Shown: positions 30,101-43,269 of the stretch, piece after piece
How the letters are laid out: every line of letters begins with the position of its first letter
Position numbering within the stretch: the first letter of the stretch is position 1
Source of the DNA: Neolewinella aquimaris
GTDB lineage: Bacteria; Bacteroidota; Bacteroidia; Chitinophagales; Saprospiraceae
Direction: 5' to 3'
Length of the DNA stretch: 64,000 nt
Assembly (NCBI RefSeq): GCF_014197245.1
Contig: NZ_JACIFF010000001.1
Span: 744,001 to 808,000, forward strand
The notes under the pieces: generated by a model
The model's input: the letters and a program-made list of their open reading frames with translations, nothing else
Databases searched by the model: none
Told to the model about the DNA's origin: nothing
Position numbers and translations under genes: made by a program

Positions 30101-30657
30101 TTGCCGTTACTTCCGCTGCCCCCTACGCGGTAGACCAGCCCGTCAGCCAAACCTCCAATGTGGTCACGTTACTGTACGATCCATCCGCGGGTATTCCCGA
30201 CCTAACCGTTTCGGTCACCCGTCAGGGAATGACGGACCACAGCGGAGACTATACCGTGAAGTTGTACGCCGTCAACGAAGCAACGCCGGTTTACGACCTG
30301 ACCGCGACCGCCGACCCTACTGGCCAGATGACCGTCGATGGACTTGCTCCCGGCACTTACGAACTGGCCGTGAAGTACCCCAACTGCCTGCAGCGGGTTG
30401 ACGTCATTACCATTACCGGGAATGGAGACGCCCACAATGTTGGTGAACTGAGAACCGGGGATATCAACAACAACAACCACGTCAATATCCTGGATTTTTC
30501 GGTCATGGTCAATTCATTCAATAAGGACATCAATGATGCTGGCTACAACGCTAGCGCTAACCTCAACGAAGTCAGTAAAGTGACCATCCAGGACTTCTCC
30601 CTTATGGTATCCAACTTCAATCAATTGGGAGAAATGCCTAGCGGACTGGTCCCCTAA
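24172..30657 (+). CDS. Giant adaptor protein: N-terminal cohesin, malectin/Ig modules, C-terminal dockerin
   Basis: The ATG at 24172 is chosen; the TTG two codons earlier is not needed. The signal ends LLPGYLLQAQA. Approximate order: cohesin-like domain (38-180), Ig (181-272), malectin (278-447), He_PIG (450-540), Ig (543-645), CBM6-like (652-785), DUF5011-like HYR/Ig (790-872), two Ig (873-1080), malectin (1089-1273), a second DUF5011 (1281-1360), two tandem copies of a roughly 310-residue beta module each ending VIGGGGTVDIP-x-TL (1365-1690 and 1695-2003), a companion domain (2008-2095) and a dockerin (2096-2157). The first dockerin loop is D-I-N-N-N-N-H-V-N-I-L-D. The second (N-L-N-E-V-S-K-V-T-I-Q-D) has lost two acidic ligands. 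No T9SS sorting domain is seen. Having both a cohesin and a dockerin suggests an adaptor scaffoldin. It lies between the dockerin-only and cohesin-only genes. Confidence 0.83.
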   Translation: MNTVLPLSPRVLTWLNSRLHICLMLCLLLPGYLLQAQADLVLSPAAPTLNVGDNLTLTLQVVAGSQELDGVAAHLDFDPAFITVNSVVYNASSELPTVIVDPTDFKPSGMIDAATGLLGGTFVNGTFDYLTINLTAIAEGTTSIDFSFDSGPPDRKTQISRIGVPVFGTATGTSLTITSPNAPPTVSITSPTNGAVFSQGDDVVITASANDSDGTVSSVAFFDGSTPLGVDNDAPYFVTLPNISSGAHTLTAVATDDNGATTTSSAINVTANDPAPFQLCIASGSAGLEAFGRVFEADNSSAGGHPTRTNGKKYAGYNGAIAGTNNSAELLLFQEEIYGGKTGLAGTDPAFTYDVPVANGFYAVDLYFAEVYHPSSGGRIFDVFLEENLILDEYDLVDPVKDGISSNQTAITRTYFVQVADGELSVQIGPATVDNGKLSGLCITRVPSANLMPSTSFAALEAEALMPADIDLGISDPEGDNLTILLSPSLPAGLTLDLTNLKITGTPEIATVGTYTINAIISDGTSAPITREYTLEISEPGPNDPPTIGAIADVAVNEGDAISVNVIVTDDNLPAATLQIFDKSDGGTNPFMPATAISGYTFTDNGNGNYTLNWTPSAGEGRSYYAVVVADDGINPEVKQSFTIDVAQQIPGTILSRTFNNPLPWYGSSTPGAGFSVAIETNAAKNIGYIDNGDFVEYWVNIPAAGDYKWRFSGAKGNNGTTTVTLSEDDGGFSAIGTVAVPNTGWQTYNDYLADVTFSNPGLQKIRLDFNGGCNTNEFEFTLITAADNTPPVIALLGDNPLELTVGDAYTELGATASDETDGDISANIIIDASAVDVNTIGSYNVTYNVSDAANNAATEVIRVVNVNSLTNTAPIVTIGNPIDGSTVTRGTSVTLTGTVTDAEEPGLGSSLAWTATDSQFSTTPSNGVGASITGQLVTPGSQTVTASVTDGGGLTDSDAVTVTVSAPGVAITAPTANATLTSTGVQLQWTATDMLYGLQEHFHLYVNPPDPNNIDTDTRISTASANGQTSWNLTELDGITSGANTVIIRAANQFHEEFLSDPNDATSFVQDAVSFTVDLSGPVELPDPCENTLYRINVGGPAVASADATLLGWSPDTGNFGDAGNSPYLVANSSGNSTFSGNSGAAHSGPIIMTDPTVPTSASAEIFNTERYDAGSNPEMKWEFPVIPNTEVQVTLLFAELYNGITAAGQRVFDVAIEGNVLPAFDNLDPFAIAGPKGAFTRSATLVVTDDVLTIEFIHVTENPALKGIQICNLSGTVDNAPPVIALLGDNPLNLTVGDAYSDPGATASDNVDGDLTTAIVVGGDPVNTSVAGTYEVTYNVSDAAGNPAQEVLRTVNVNLPDEACAYVAINPTGTNILTASTYSNGFIITNNSQGSLQIASVSFDLSTAIYPNMVFDPVGTAGDATAKCLTVVSESGGNGSVGLTIPGNGGLGSDPDCTTPFLGETEVGNGGYSVLNVAFNDFEPGESINFAIDIDPTSIEGFNSAGNAGAISGLELAGTTVTVEFTNGQTVTTSTGELYRIQPSSMVGVENYFYPGSESTAPDLTVLGVSGASTEPGFLDATVGGESQTVQISGAPGQAVSLLILESTIEDVGPGITPGTYEANKLQVIQELDAVIGGGGTVDIPITLADNASGDIYHLVAVKTRTDDGICGIGTTNTSDVWRLKVDPVFGEPSVLFEINPGQGLNASTYGGNSNFQITNQSTGTLQVTGVSLDLSTGILPDMVFDPTGTGGDATAQCFTPGGSAATVGLVAPTAPCASPFSGVRNGGFDILSTTYTDFDPGETFTFSVDIDPNSIQGVAGAGNAGAVSGYELVGATLTVTFNDGSTLVSSLYEDGSLGGSQAVVAAGAPVAPSIAVAGLPSTPATVSDPNQSITVTGTPGDHVSLLLMDSRLFIASGDPPFGVADETYYANEAMSGKTLYTGVIGGGGTVDIPVTLLQTVSGNTTPDGGLNQLVAVTSAAPYAVDQPVSQTSNVVTLLYDPSAGIPDLTVSVTRQGMTDHSGDYTVKLYAVNEATPVYDLTATADPTGQMTVDGLAPGTYELAVKYPNCLQRVDVITITGNGDAHNVGELRTGDINNNNHVNILDFSVMVNSFNKDINDAGYNASANLNEVSKVTIQDFSLMVSNFNQLGEMPSGLVP
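24285..24710 (+). other. Cohesin-like module of the adaptor
   Basis: The pattern LNVGDNLTLTLQV..LDGVAAHLDFDPAFITV, then GLLGGTFVNGTFDYLTINLTAIAEGTTSIDF, matches the cohesin strand order. It has an early V-G-D, a central h-x-a-x-L-x-[FY]-D-P, and a late L-x-x-I-x-[FL]-x-A-x-x-x-G-x-[ST]-x-I. Confidence 0.72.
30457..30640 (+). other. Dockerin module of the adaptor, second repeat degenerate
   Basis: The first repeat keeps the loop D-I-N-N-N-N-H-V-N-I-L-D. The second reads N-L-N-E-V-S-K-V-T-I-Q-D, with Val and Thr at loop positions 5 and 9 where oxygen-bearing Asp/Asn are expected. Single-site calcium binding is likely weakened there. Confidence 0.7.
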
Positions 30658-30702
30658 GTTCTGCACGAATGCGCGCACAGTAGAATAGTACAGCGCCCTA
30701 CA

Positions 30703-36228
<5,526 letters not shown>

Positions 36229-36254
36229 CCGCATCGGTATTCTTGATCACCAGA

Positions 36255-36290
36255 ATGGGGTCGCGTCGGAATGACGCGGCCCCATTTTTT
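36255..36290 (+). terminator. Rho-independent terminator after the scaffoldin gene
   Basis: ATGGGGTCGCGTC (36255-36267) pairs with GACGCGGCCCCAT (36273-36285) with one G-T pair and a 5-base loop. A TTTTT tract follows at 36286-36290. It lies 27 bases after the stop codon and plausibly ends the three-gene transcript. Confidence 0.85.
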
Positions 36291-36381
36291 ATTGGTCATC
36301 TACCGATTTATTGTGGTAGAACAGGTTGTCGCCAGGTCGCCTTGCTACGCCTGGCCACCGTTTACTGCTCCTGCGGCCCCG

Positions 36382-36497
36382 CCGGTTCGTGGCATCTTGC
36401 CGCGGCCTCCCCGGTTCGTGGCATCTTGCCGCGGCCTCCCCGGTTCGTGGCATCTTGCCGCGGCCTCCCCGGTTCGTGGCATCCTGCCGCGGTTTCT
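36382..36497. repeat. Four contiguous 29-bp direct repeats
   Basis: Units start at 36382, 36411, 36440 and 36469 and share the core GGTTCGTGGCATCTTGCCGC. There is no unique spacer between units; the last unit diverges at its end. Confidence 0.85.
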
Positions 36498-36512
36498 ACC
36501 AAAGCCTCCTCC

Positions 36513-36675
36513 AGCATCAGCCCCGGCAAGATGCCGGGAACCGACCTGCCGCGGTTCCTAACATGCCTCCTCGAGCACCAGCCCCGGCAAGATGCCGGGA
36601 ACCAATATGCCGCGGTCACCTTCCTAAGCCTCCTCAAGCACCAGCCCCGGCAAGATGCCGGGAACCAACCTGCCA
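36513..36675. repeat. Three 61-63-bp repeats with an internal palindrome, inverted relative to the 29-bp set
   Basis: CCCCGGCAAGATGCCGGG occurs at 36521, 36582 and 36645. Each copy contains the hairpin CCCGGCA/TGCCGGG. The copies are followed by GAACC and a TGCC[GA]CG block, and resemble the reverse complement of the 29-bp repeat core. Confidence 0.8.
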
Positions 36676-36791
36676 CGTATGTTCCAACCTCCCGAACATA
36701 TGGACTCTCGGCACCGAAAGTGGACGTAGACCGACACGAGTAGGGGTAGGTTGGTATATTTTACCTTCCTTTCCATTATTGCCCCCACACC

Positions 36792-39518
36792 ATGTTCCGA
36801 TTCTTTAGCTTGTTATTTTTTATTGCACTATCGACTGGGGCATTCGGGCAGGGCGTTTCGGTGTATGGCCAGGTCGTAGATATTATGGACGGCACCCCCC
36901 TCATCGGCAGCTACGTGGTGCTTAATCAAGGAGCGGAGTCTACTTCTTACCAAACGATCACCGACTACGACGGTAACTTTATCCTCACCGGGGTAACCGC
37001 AGGGAGATACACTCTCCTGGTGACCTACCTGGGATATGCCAACTACACCCTCGACTTTACGGTAGCTAACGAAAGCATCGAGGTGGGCGCACTAAAACTC
37101 AGTCAGGGGGTAGAACTGGCCCAGATTGAAGTGGTGGAAAAAGTCGTCCCCATCAGACAGCGGGGCGATACGACACAGCTCAATGCAGCTGCCTACAAAA
37201 CCTTGCCCGATGCATCCGCGGAGGAGTTGGTGCAGAAAATGCCGACGATTGCTATTGCGGACGGTAAGTTGAGCGCGCAGGGGGAGGAAGTCCGGCGGGT
37301 GATCGTCGACGGCAAGCCATTCTTCGGAGACGATGCGCTGGCTACCCTACGTAACCTGCCAGCCAAAATTATTGAGAGCATCGAGATATTCGACGAACAG
37401 AGCGAAGAGGCCAAGGCCTCCGGCTTCGACGACGGGAATGCCGCAAAAACGATCAACATCGTCACCAAAAAGAACATGCGCAACGGCACTTTCGGTAGGC
37501 TTTACGCCGGATACGGCTCCGACGATCGGTACGATGCCGGTGGCAACGTGAGTAATTTCCAGGGTGCGCGTAGGCTGTCCATTGTCTTGATGACGAACAA
37601 TGTCAATCGGCAAAACTTTTCGAACGACGCCATGGGCACCGATCCAACGGAGAACGGCAATAATTCCGGCACGTCCGGCAACTTCGCGGTCAGGCCACAA
37701 AACGGTATCGTAAGCACCAATGCCCTGGGGGCAAACCTGAGCGAAGAGTGGGGAGAACGCATCAAGGTGAGTGCCAGCTACTTTGTTAACGCGGCCAAGG
37801 GAATCGTGAGTCGCACTCGCAACCGACAGTACTTTGACGAAGAAGGACTTACGGAGCGCTACCGCGAAAAAGGGGACGAACGAAGTAAAACCAGCAACCA
37901 TCGCTTCGACGGCCGCTTTGATTACCGAATAAACGACCGGAATACGTTCCTGTGGCGCCCGAAACTTTCCTGGCGGGGAAATACCGGCGAGGAAGTGACC
38001 CGGGGTACCACCCTGCTCGACACGCAGGCGATCGACAGCAGCCGCAATGAATTCAACGGCCGGTTCACATCGCTCAACGTAACCAATAATCTTCTCTGGA
38101 GGCACCACTTTCCCACTTCGCGCAGAAAGCTTACGATTAACCTTTACCATGCCTACCAACCCAACCAGGGCGATAACCAACTGCGGTACGCGGAATCGGG
38201 CAGTGGCGGTAGTCAGCGCAATATCGACCAACGGTCGCGGCAGGAACGAGATCGGAATTACGGCTCCCTTAACATTCAATTGGCCCAACCCGTAAGTCGG
38301 CACGCGTCATTACTGGTGAGTGGGAGGACCAGCGTGAGGGACGAAAGCAGCGAGCAGGTGACCTACGAAAGGGATCCCCTGACCGATGCATACGATATAT
38401 CGCTCGCTGAGCAAAGCGGCACCCTCTCCAGCAAGTATTTCAGTCAGGATTTCGGTGGTGGGCTTAACGTATATAAGGGCGGATTGCGGCTCACCGCCCG
38501 CGCCGTCGTGCAGTATGCCAGTCTGGTAAACAACCAATTGATTCCTCCCCTGCCCCCGAACGAAAGCACCTTCTGGAGCGTCCTGCCCACCCTATCCCTC
38601 AAGTTCAAAAATGACCACGCTGGTTACCTGAGCTTAGTTTACCGGAGTCAGCCCAGACTTCCCTCGGCTGCCCAGTTGCAGGAGGTAATAGACAACGATA
38701 ATCCCAGATTGCTCCGGGCGGGGAATCCTGGTTTACGTCAAGAGATTCGGCACAACCTGTACTTCCGCTACAACTCCACCAAGGCATCCGCCGGAACGGT
38801 TTTCTTCGCCATGCTCGGGGGCGGCATCACCGCACAAGATATATCGAACAGCACCTATGTGGCGAACAGTGACGTGGGTCGGGCGTATGCGGTACCCGAA
38901 GGATCGCGAATAATCCTACCTGTGAATCTGAACGGCAGTTGGCACCTCCGAGCACGCTCTACGCTTGGTTTTCCGGTCGATTTGATCGGGTCGAACGTGA
39001 ACCTCGATCTTTCGGCAAGCACCGGAAGCCTTCCCGGACTGATCAACGGAAAGCTCAACAGCACCAAGCGATCCAACACCGGCGTCGGCATCACCTTTTC
39101 CAGTAACGTAAGCGACCGCGTCGATTTCTCCCTTTCCGCCGAAGGAAGCATGAATTGGTCCGTAAACGAGCTGCAACCGGCCAGCAACAATCAATTTTTC
39201 AATCAGACTTCTCGCTTTAAACTGAACTGGATCGTTGGACCGGGAATCGTGTTTCGCAACGACATTCTACACCGATTCTATCGCGGCCTCGATGCCGGCG
39301 AGGATATGGATTACGTGCTCTGGAATATGAGCATCGGCAAACAACTCCTAAAGAACAACCGGGGAGAACTCAATCTGTCCGTATTCGACCTGCTGGGCCA
39401 GAACGTCAGTTTGCGTCGCCGAGTGACCAGCAACTTCACTGAAGACATTCGCACCGACGTACTTACCCGTTACATTAAGCTCAACTTTAAGTACGAGCTG
39501 CGGAAGTTTGGACCGTGA
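36792..39518 (+). CDS. TonB-dependent-receptor-like outer-membrane protein (OMP_b-brl_3 type)
   Basis: 908 residues with a Sec signal (MFRFFSLLFFIALSTGAFGQ). A carboxypeptidase-regulatory-like domain follows (about 22-108; VYGQVVDIMDGTPLIGSYVVL..GNFILTGVTAGRYTLLVTYLGY). Then comes a plug-like part (about 115-230; DASAEELVQKMPTIAI..VRRVIVDGKPFF..TINIVTKK) and a long beta-barrel. The layout fits the Bacteroidota outer-membrane beta-barrel family related to TonB receptors, commonly linked to peptide or metal uptake rather than glycans. It follows the scaffoldin gene after a terminator and a repeat cluster, so it is probably transcribed separately. Confidence 0.85.
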   Translation: MFRFFSLLFFIALSTGAFGQGVSVYGQVVDIMDGTPLIGSYVVLNQGAESTSYQTITDYDGNFILTGVTAGRYTLLVTYLGYANYTLDFTVANESIEVGALKLSQGVELAQIEVVEKVVPIRQRGDTTQLNAAAYKTLPDASAEELVQKMPTIAIADGKLSAQGEEVRRVIVDGKPFFGDDALATLRNLPAKIIESIEIFDEQSEEAKASGFDDGNAAKTINIVTKKNMRNGTFGRLYAGYGSDDRYDAGGNVSNFQGARRLSIVLMTNNVNRQNFSNDAMGTDPTENGNNSGTSGNFAVRPQNGIVSTNALGANLSEEWGERIKVSASYFVNAAKGIVSRTRNRQYFDEEGLTERYREKGDERSKTSNHRFDGRFDYRINDRNTFLWRPKLSWRGNTGEEVTRGTTLLDTQAIDSSRNEFNGRFTSLNVTNNLLWRHHFPTSRRKLTINLYHAYQPNQGDNQLRYAESGSGGSQRNIDQRSRQERDRNYGSLNIQLAQPVSRHASLLVSGRTSVRDESSEQVTYERDPLTDAYDISLAEQSGTLSSKYFSQDFGGGLNVYKGGLRLTARAVVQYASLVNNQLIPPLPPNESTFWSVLPTLSLKFKNDHAGYLSLVYRSQPRLPSAAQLQEVIDNDNPRLLRAGNPGLRQEIRHNLYFRYNSTKASAGTVFFAMLGGGITAQDISNSTYVANSDVGRAYAVPEGSRIILPVNLNGSWHLRARSTLGFPVDLIGSNVNLDLSASTGSLPGLINGKLNSTKRSNTGVGITFSSNVSDRVDFSLSAEGSMNWSVNELQPASNNQFFNQTSRFKLNWIVGPGIVFRNDILHRFYRGLDAGEDMDYVLWNMSIGKQLLKNNRGELNLSVFDLLGQNVSLRRRVTSNFTEDIRTDVLTRYIKLNFKYELRKFGP

Positions 39519-39668
39519 TGTGTGCGACAGGGGTTGGATAAGTAGGTCTTTGATCGGTTTATTTAATGGCAATTGAATGGGGCGGGGACGCGGGAGCAAT
39601 GAATTTTAGGGGGAAGCAAATCTCCGGTCGGTAATTAGGGCGCGGTCGGAGACCGCATTGTGCTTTCG

Positions 39669-39686
39669 CCCCGATAGCTATCGGGG
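39669..39686. repeat. Perfect 18-bp palindrome
   Basis: CCCCGATAGCTATCGGGG lies between the outer-membrane receptor (plus) and a sulfatase (minus), two convergent genes. Flanking GACCGCATT copies (39650 and 39691 areas) frame it. It may act as a bidirectional terminator or be a dispersed intergenic palindrome. Confidence 0.6.
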
Positions 39687-39767
39687 AGGACCGCATTATA
39701 CTGTGCGCCTACCTTGGTGCGGATGTTGGGCCTTTGTCCCCTTTTACCTCTTTAGGGAAGGTACAGC

Positions 39768-41186
39768 TTACTGTTTGCCGTCTGCGCTGCGTTCTCTGGT
39801 AAAGAATTTGGACTGATCCCGGTAGATATCCTGCCGTTCCATATCCAGCCGGTCGTACTTCGTATCCAATAACCAGCGGGGGCGGGAGAGGCCCATTTCC
39901 CAGGCGAAGAGCACTTTGAACAGCTCGCGTACGCGCTCCGGTTCGGCGATGGCCAGGTCATTTCGTTCGCTGATGTCGTCGGGCAAGTAGAACAATTCAG
40001 CGGGGCGATCGGCGTAGCGGATCAGTTTCCAGTCTCCGTCGCGCACGGCGGCCCTTACCCCCCGCTTCCAGAAAAGTCGCTCGTGGGGACGGGACTGGTT
40101 TGCACCATTCAGGTAGGGCACCAAATTTACCCCGTCCAGATGGGACAATGAGCTCACTACTCCCCCACCGGCCAATACGAAGGTGGGCAGTAGGTCAAGG
40201 GCACTTACGGGTTGCTCATACACTTGCTCGGCTCTCAATTGTCTCGGCCAACTCATGACGAAAGGCACGCGGATCCCGCCTTCGAGATAGGTGGACTTAG
40301 TGCCACTAAGGGGATAGTTGCTGGAAGCGTTATTATCCGTGGGTCCGCCATTGTCGTTGGTAAATACGATGATGGTGTTCTCCGTCAGGCCCAAATGCTC
40401 TAGCTTGTCCAACACGACGCCGCAGGCCCGGTCGAGGGCAAGGGTCATGGCCGCAACTTTTTGCCGGTGTCCCGCTAAACCGGGGAATCGTTCCACGTCT
40501 TCGGGTCTGGCGTCCATCGGCGAATGGACCGCGTTGAAGGCGAGGAGGGCGAAGAAGGGTCTATCCTTATTGCGTTCGATGAACTCTGCCGTCTCATCTC
40601 CCAGCACATCAGTTAAGTAACCATCGTGTTCCGCAAAATTACCGATCCCCCTTTCCAGCCGGTTCTGTGGGTCCGTAGGCATGTTTTCGTAGGAAAAGTA
40701 ATCGCGCGCGCCGCCCCGGAACCCGTAGAATTCGTCGAAGCCCCGATTCAACGGGTGGAATCGATCGGCGCCCCCCTGGTGCCACTTGCCGAAATAAGCG
40801 GTGCGGTACCCGAGGGCCTGCAGGTAGTCGCCCATGGTCTGCTCCTCCACGGGCAGACCCATTTCCTCCCCGTCGACGGCAGAGACGGGACTCATGTAGC
40901 CCGGCACGTTATTCTCCTCGTACCCGAAACGGTGCGGGTACTTTCCGGTCAGGATACCGGCACGTGACGGACCGCAGGTGGGATGCGACACGTACCCCTG
41001 AGTGAAACGCACGCCCCGGGCCACGAGCCGGTCGAGATTAGGGGTGATCATCGTTTTACTACCCTGAAAACCGAAGTCGGCGTACCCGGCGTCGTCGGCA
41101 AGGAGGAATACGATGTTCGGCCGGTCCTGACCGAATGCTATACTCGAAACAAATACGCACAGAAGTACAACGGGAAGGAATTTCAT
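39768..41186 (-). CDS. Sulfatase (type I, Cys-type), secreted
   Basis: The ATG at 41186 gives 472 residues with a Sec signal ([20 protein letters not shown]). The longer in-frame extension reads through a dispersed repeat and was rejected. The metal site is Asp31/Asp32 ([16 protein letters not shown]). The formylglycine motif is C71-G-P-S-R, followed by [15 protein letters not shown]. The family also shows FGKWHQGG and VFTNDNGGP. The sequence between the active-site helix and GKWH ([27 protein letters not shown]) is like arylsulfatases of marine polysaccharide loci. It opens the glycan catabolism locus and lies next to the convergent receptor gene. Exact sulfate position and sugar are not deducible. 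Confidence 0.92.
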   Translation of the reverse strand: MKFLPVVLLCVFVSSIAFGQDRPNIVFLLADDAGYADFGFQGSKTMITPNLDRLVARGVRFTQGYVSHPTCGPSRAGILTGKYPHRFGYEENNVPGYMSPVSAVDGEEMGLPVEEQTMGDYLQALGYRTAYFGKWHQGGADRFHPLNRGFDEFYGFRGGARDYFSYENMPTDPQNRLERGIGNFAEHDGYLTDVLGDETAEFIERNKDRPFFALLAFNAVHSPMDARPEDVERFPGLAGHRQKVAAMTLALDRACGVVLDKLEHLGLTENTIIVFTNDNGGPTDNNASSNYPLSGTKSTYLEGGIRVPFVMSWPRQLRAEQVYEQPVSALDLLPTFVLAGGGVVSSLSHLDGVNLVPYLNGANQSRPHERLFWKRGVRAAVRDGDWKLIRYADRPAELFYLPDDISERNDLAIAEPERVRELFKVLFAWEMGLSRPRWLLDTKYDRLDMERQDIYRDQSKFFTRERSADGKQ

Positions 41187-41397
41187 AGGTATGTAATTTG
41201 AAAGGAGCGGGCGGGGCCGCGGGTGCAGAGCGTATACCGAGGTACAGCGATCCGACGAGTAAACGGCTAGTAAACTATTGATTGACATACTTAATGAAAA
41301 CTCTGGATGAGTAACCTATCATGGCTTTGGATTGCTACAAATTTTGACTCCGTGTTTATTGTATGACTGAAGCCATCGTCAGCACAGCTTCGTAGTA

Positions 41398-42066
41398 TTA
41401 AGTCGGCTCCTGCGCTCCGCCGCCCGAGTGTTGCGGCAGCTGCGCACGTACGCGCCGCAAATGATCCTTTAAACTTGAGTAATCCCCGGCGGCAATGAGG
41501 TCACTCCTGAGCAGGGAACTGCCCATTCCTACGCCGTACACTCCGGCCGCAAAGAAGGACGCGATGTTTTCCAGTGATACGCCACCGGTGGGTACCAGTT
41601 TGATTTGCGGCAGGGGACCATGTATGTCCTTGAGATACTCAACCCCAAGCTGACTGGCGGGGAAGACCTTGACCGCGGTGGCACCCAGATTCCAGGCCCG
41701 GTAGATCTCCGTCGGGGTATAAGCTCCGGGAAAGACGGGAATGCGGTCGGTCACGCACCTCGTGATTACCTCCTCGTCCAGAATGGGCGTAACGACAAAG
41801 GACGCTCCGGCCGTAAGTGCTTCGTCCAGTTGGTCCGGAGTGCAGACCGTACCGGCACCGACGTTGAGGGAAGGAAACTGCCGGGAGAGGTGACTGATAA
41901 TTTGGCCTACGTCCGGCGTATTTATGGTAACCTCAAGGGTGGTGAATCCGGTTTCGGAGAGTGCTTCCGCTACCCGCTCACACGCTTCGGCGGACAGGCC
42001 CCTTAGGATGGCCACCACGGGCGCCGAGTGAAAGAAAGTCCAATTAAATTTGGAGAAATCAGCCAT
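41398..42066 (-). CDS. dgoA: 2-dehydro-3-deoxy-6-phosphogalactonate aldolase (KDPG aldolase family)
   Basis: 222 residues from the ATG at 42066; a TTG at 42075 would add three residues. It is a class I (Schiff-base) aldolase of the Eda/DgoA family. Visible are ILRG near the N-terminus, the Glu of EVTINTPD, GAGTV, VTPILDEEV, PGAYTPTEI, the Schiff-base lysine in AVKVFPAS, and PTGGVSLENI. The reaction cleaves a 2-keto-3-deoxy-6-phosphohexonate to pyruvate and glyceraldehyde 3-phosphate. Its start overlaps the end of the kinase gene by 8 bases (ATGGCTGA), so the two are translationally coupled. This context, rather than the sequence itself, points to the galactonate epimer. Confidence 0.88.
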   Translation of the reverse strand: MADFSKFNWTFFHSAPVVAILRGLSAEACERVAEALSETGFTTLEVTINTPDVGQIISHLSRQFPSLNVGAGTVCTPDQLDEALTAGASFVVTPILDEEVITRCVTDRIPVFPGAYTPTEIYRAWNLGATAVKVFPASQLGVEYLKDIHGPLPQIKLVPTGGVSLENIASFFAAGVYGVGMGSSLLRSDLIAAGDYSSLKDHLRRVRAQLPQHSGGGAQEPT

Positions 42067-43009
42067 GGGTGGCAAGGATTTGACACTGTCCCCGCAACAG
42101 GGCGCGTTCGATGAGTTGATCGTCTAGCACGACTAGGTGATCCGCTCCGCAAAGTTCCTGGAGTGCGGCACGGTACAGGATGCGCAGGGAACCGGAAGCG
42201 GCCAACCAGAGTGGTTGCTCCACTTCGACTGCGACATCGTGTAGTTCCGCCCCGATGAGGAGTCCGCTGAGGCGGTAATAATTATCGACGGGATCGGTGT
42301 CGCGTAGGACGTGTCCCGCACGGATGGCAAACAAATGGGCCGTGGCACCCTCCCGGCATCCAGTTTGTACCGCGCTGAGAAAAGCGGACTGGGTGCGGGT
42401 ATTCCACACACCGTCCCGCACGGAATTGGCCAGGATGCTACGGGAAGTGAGGAACTCGAACAGCTCTCCCGTCATGTAACTCTGGAAATCGGTAAACCGT
42501 CCCTGCCGGTACCGCAGGTGTTTGCTGTGGGTGCCGGGGAGAAGAAGCACTCCTTCCGCCTGCGGATCCAGCTCGTCAAGTAGTCCGAGCGCCTGCGTTT
42601 CCTCGCCCCGCATGATGCCGGTTTCGCTGTGTACACCCGATACCAGCACGAGTGCCTGGCCGCTGCGAAACTCACGGACTTCACTGACCAGATTGCGTGC
42701 TTGCCGGCCGATGGGAAGCTTACCGTACGGCAGTTCCTGCATGCCAATATTGGCCGATGCCATGCCACTCACCACGATCGGGAAGGTAGGCCGGGCTTCT
42801 GGCAACAGATCAACTTGCTCCCGCAAGTAAGCGGCAAAGTGTCTGTAGCGATCAGAGCGGTCGCCGGACAGGAACTGCTCGTTCATCCGCTGGATGCCCT
42901 GACCGGTGGCCCGCTGCGCGAGCACGTCCAGCGTTGCGGCTTCCACCACCCGCAACCGAAAGTTGCTGGTGCCCCAATCGCAGCTAATGAAGTAGGGGTG
43001 ATCAGTCAT
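42059..43009 (-). CDS. dgoK: 2-dehydro-3-deoxygalactonokinase
   Basis: A 316-residue sugar-acid kinase of the DgoK family. The N-terminal ISCDWGTSNFRLRVV is the phosphate-1 motif, followed by GIQRMNE. SGMASANIGMQELPY and LVSGVHSETGIMRGEETQALGLL are characteristic, as is LLPGTHSKHLRYRQG. It phosphorylates 2-dehydro-3-deoxy-D-galactonate to its 6-phosphate in the cytoplasm. It is upstream of and overlaps the aldolase gene, and is divergent from the dehydratase gene across 260 bases, so the three steps of galactonate breakdown sit together. Confidence 0.93.
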   Translation of the reverse strand: MTDHPYFISCDWGTSNFRLRVVEAATLDVLAQRATGQGIQRMNEQFLSGDRSDRYRHFAAYLREQVDLLPEARPTFPIVVSGMASANIGMQELPYGKLPIGRQARNLVSEVREFRSGQALVLVSGVHSETGIMRGEETQALGLLDELDPQAEGVLLLPGTHSKHLRYRQGRFTDFQSYMTGELFEFLTSRSILANSVRDGVWNTRTQSAFLSAVQTGCREGATAHLFAIRAGHVLRDTDPVDNYYRLSGLLIGAELHDVAVEVEQPLWLAASGSLRILYRAALQELCGADHLVVLDDQLIERALLRGQCQILATHG

Positions 43010-43114
43010 GGTGTAGCAGTTTCCGAATAAATAATTCTCATTGTCCTAAACGCAGCAAGACGTGCAATCTAAAGTAAGGATGCTGCTGGTGTAGACTACT
43101 CATTGCGTAAAGGT

Positions 43115-43142
43115 TACCACCCATGGTTAAATGTGGGTGGTA
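43115..43142. promoter_or_regulatory. Inverted repeat in the divergent dgoK/dgoD intergenic region
   Basis: TACCACCCA (43115-43123) and TGGGTGGTA (43134-43142) are separated by 10 bases and followed by GGTTTTTA. Its position in the middle of 260 bases between divergent genes of one pathway fits an operator for a shared regulator. As RNA it would also form a terminator-like hairpin on the plus strand. Confidence 0.5.
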
Positions 43143-43269
43143 GGTTTTTATGATTGCAAGTACGGTCCCTAGTATTAGGCATGCTTGAAGCGATCATTCC
43201 GCTACGGTCCGGCAATCTACCTATTTTACTTGCCAGACACCCACCTCGATTACTTCACCAATCCATAAG

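Noticed and set aside
36382-36497. 29-bp repeats considered as a CRISPR array
   Set aside because: Units are contiguous without unique spacers, and no cas gene is present.
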